A DNA stretch of 64,000 nt from CAIKMD01 sp035552195. Lineage in GTDB: Bacteria; Pseudomonadota; Alphaproteobacteria; ATCC43930; CGMCC-115725. Below are positions 63,971-64,000 of this stretch, in pieces; within the stretch, counting starts at the first letter, position 1; every line of letters begins with the position of its first letter. The DNA is taken from positions 1-64,000 of the forward strand of contig DASZLU010000145.1 of assembly GCA_035552195.1 (NCBI GenBank), given 5' to 3'. Made by a program: the position numbers and the translations under genes. Below the pieces are notes generated by a model that was given only the letters and a program-made list of their open reading frames with translations, was not told the DNA's origin and made no database searches.

Positions 63971-64000
63971 ACTATCGGCTCGCGCAGGCAATGACGGGCG

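Overview
The window looks like chromosome of a GC-rich alphaproteobacterium. Three things support this. Long stretches follow gene orders typical of that class: comEC/gltX/gltA; ssb next to uvrA with a GAAC-N7-GAAC (GTTC-N7-GTTC) SOS box; dgt-argS-SPOR-nagZ-scpA-scpB-tatB-tatC-serS-surE-pcm-M23 lipoprotein with erpA divergent; and yajC-secD-secF-Mth938. ComEC lacks the metallo-beta-lactamase motif, and GyrA has Ala at the E. coli Ser83 position, both common in this class. The genus cannot be fixed from the sequence. I see no insertion sequence, integrase, phage or CRISPR array. Accessory content is single genes or short cassettes inserted into the conserved backbone.

Layout. 1-6.8 kb: end of a membrane protein gene, comEC, a small lipoprotein, gltX, gltA and an SLT-domain protein. 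6.9-7.1 kb: a decayed tRNA-like element followed by an intact tRNA-Lys(UUU). 7.3-16.6 kb: envelope and transport genes (PepSY-like, OmpA-like lipoprotein, two-gene chromate transporter, CinA/PncC, NTF2-like, Nramp, RRM protein, OmpA), two unknown small genes, an old-yellow-enzyme reductase and coaD. 16.6-19.3 kb: gyrA. 19.7-25.7 kb: an unusual group made of a small cytochrome c, a Tat-exported ThDP enzyme, a redoxin/2OG-Fe(II) oxygenase fusion and, divergent, an FkbH-like HAD protein. 25.7-30.9 kb: ssb and uvrA with an AAA+ ATPase gene between the SOS box and uvrA. 31-35.5 kb: trmFO, an O-GlcNAc-transferase-type TPR protein, a squalene/phytoene-synthase-family protein and a CWC protein. 35.6-41 kb: sodB, a 30-residue membrane peptide, a PuuD-like membrane protein, a lone receiver protein, Mth938, secF, secD, yajC and a frameshifted lipoprotein gene. 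41-47.6 kb: DUF815 ATPase, Rieske oxygenase, bactofilin, alpha/beta hydrolase, and a FIST/histidine-kinase pair with a tandem repeat in front. 47.6-60.1 kb: a tightly packed minus-strand operon-like run from dgt to the NlpD-like gene. 60.2-64 kb: a GMC oxidoreductase and a three-domain cytochrome protein, then erpA.

How the genes work together. The dgt-to-NlpD block combines translation (ArgRS, SerRS), chromosome condensation (ScpA/B), the Tat translocase (TatB/C), septal wall remodelling (SPOR, NagZ, NlpD-like) and protein/nucleotide repair (Pcm, SurE, Dgt). The YajC/SecD/SecF block supports Sec export. The ThDP/cytochrome pair depends on Tat plus cytochrome c maturation. The regulatory sites I can support best are the SOS box at 26279-26293 and the tandem repeat at 47591-47650; several CtrA-like sites are only candidates.
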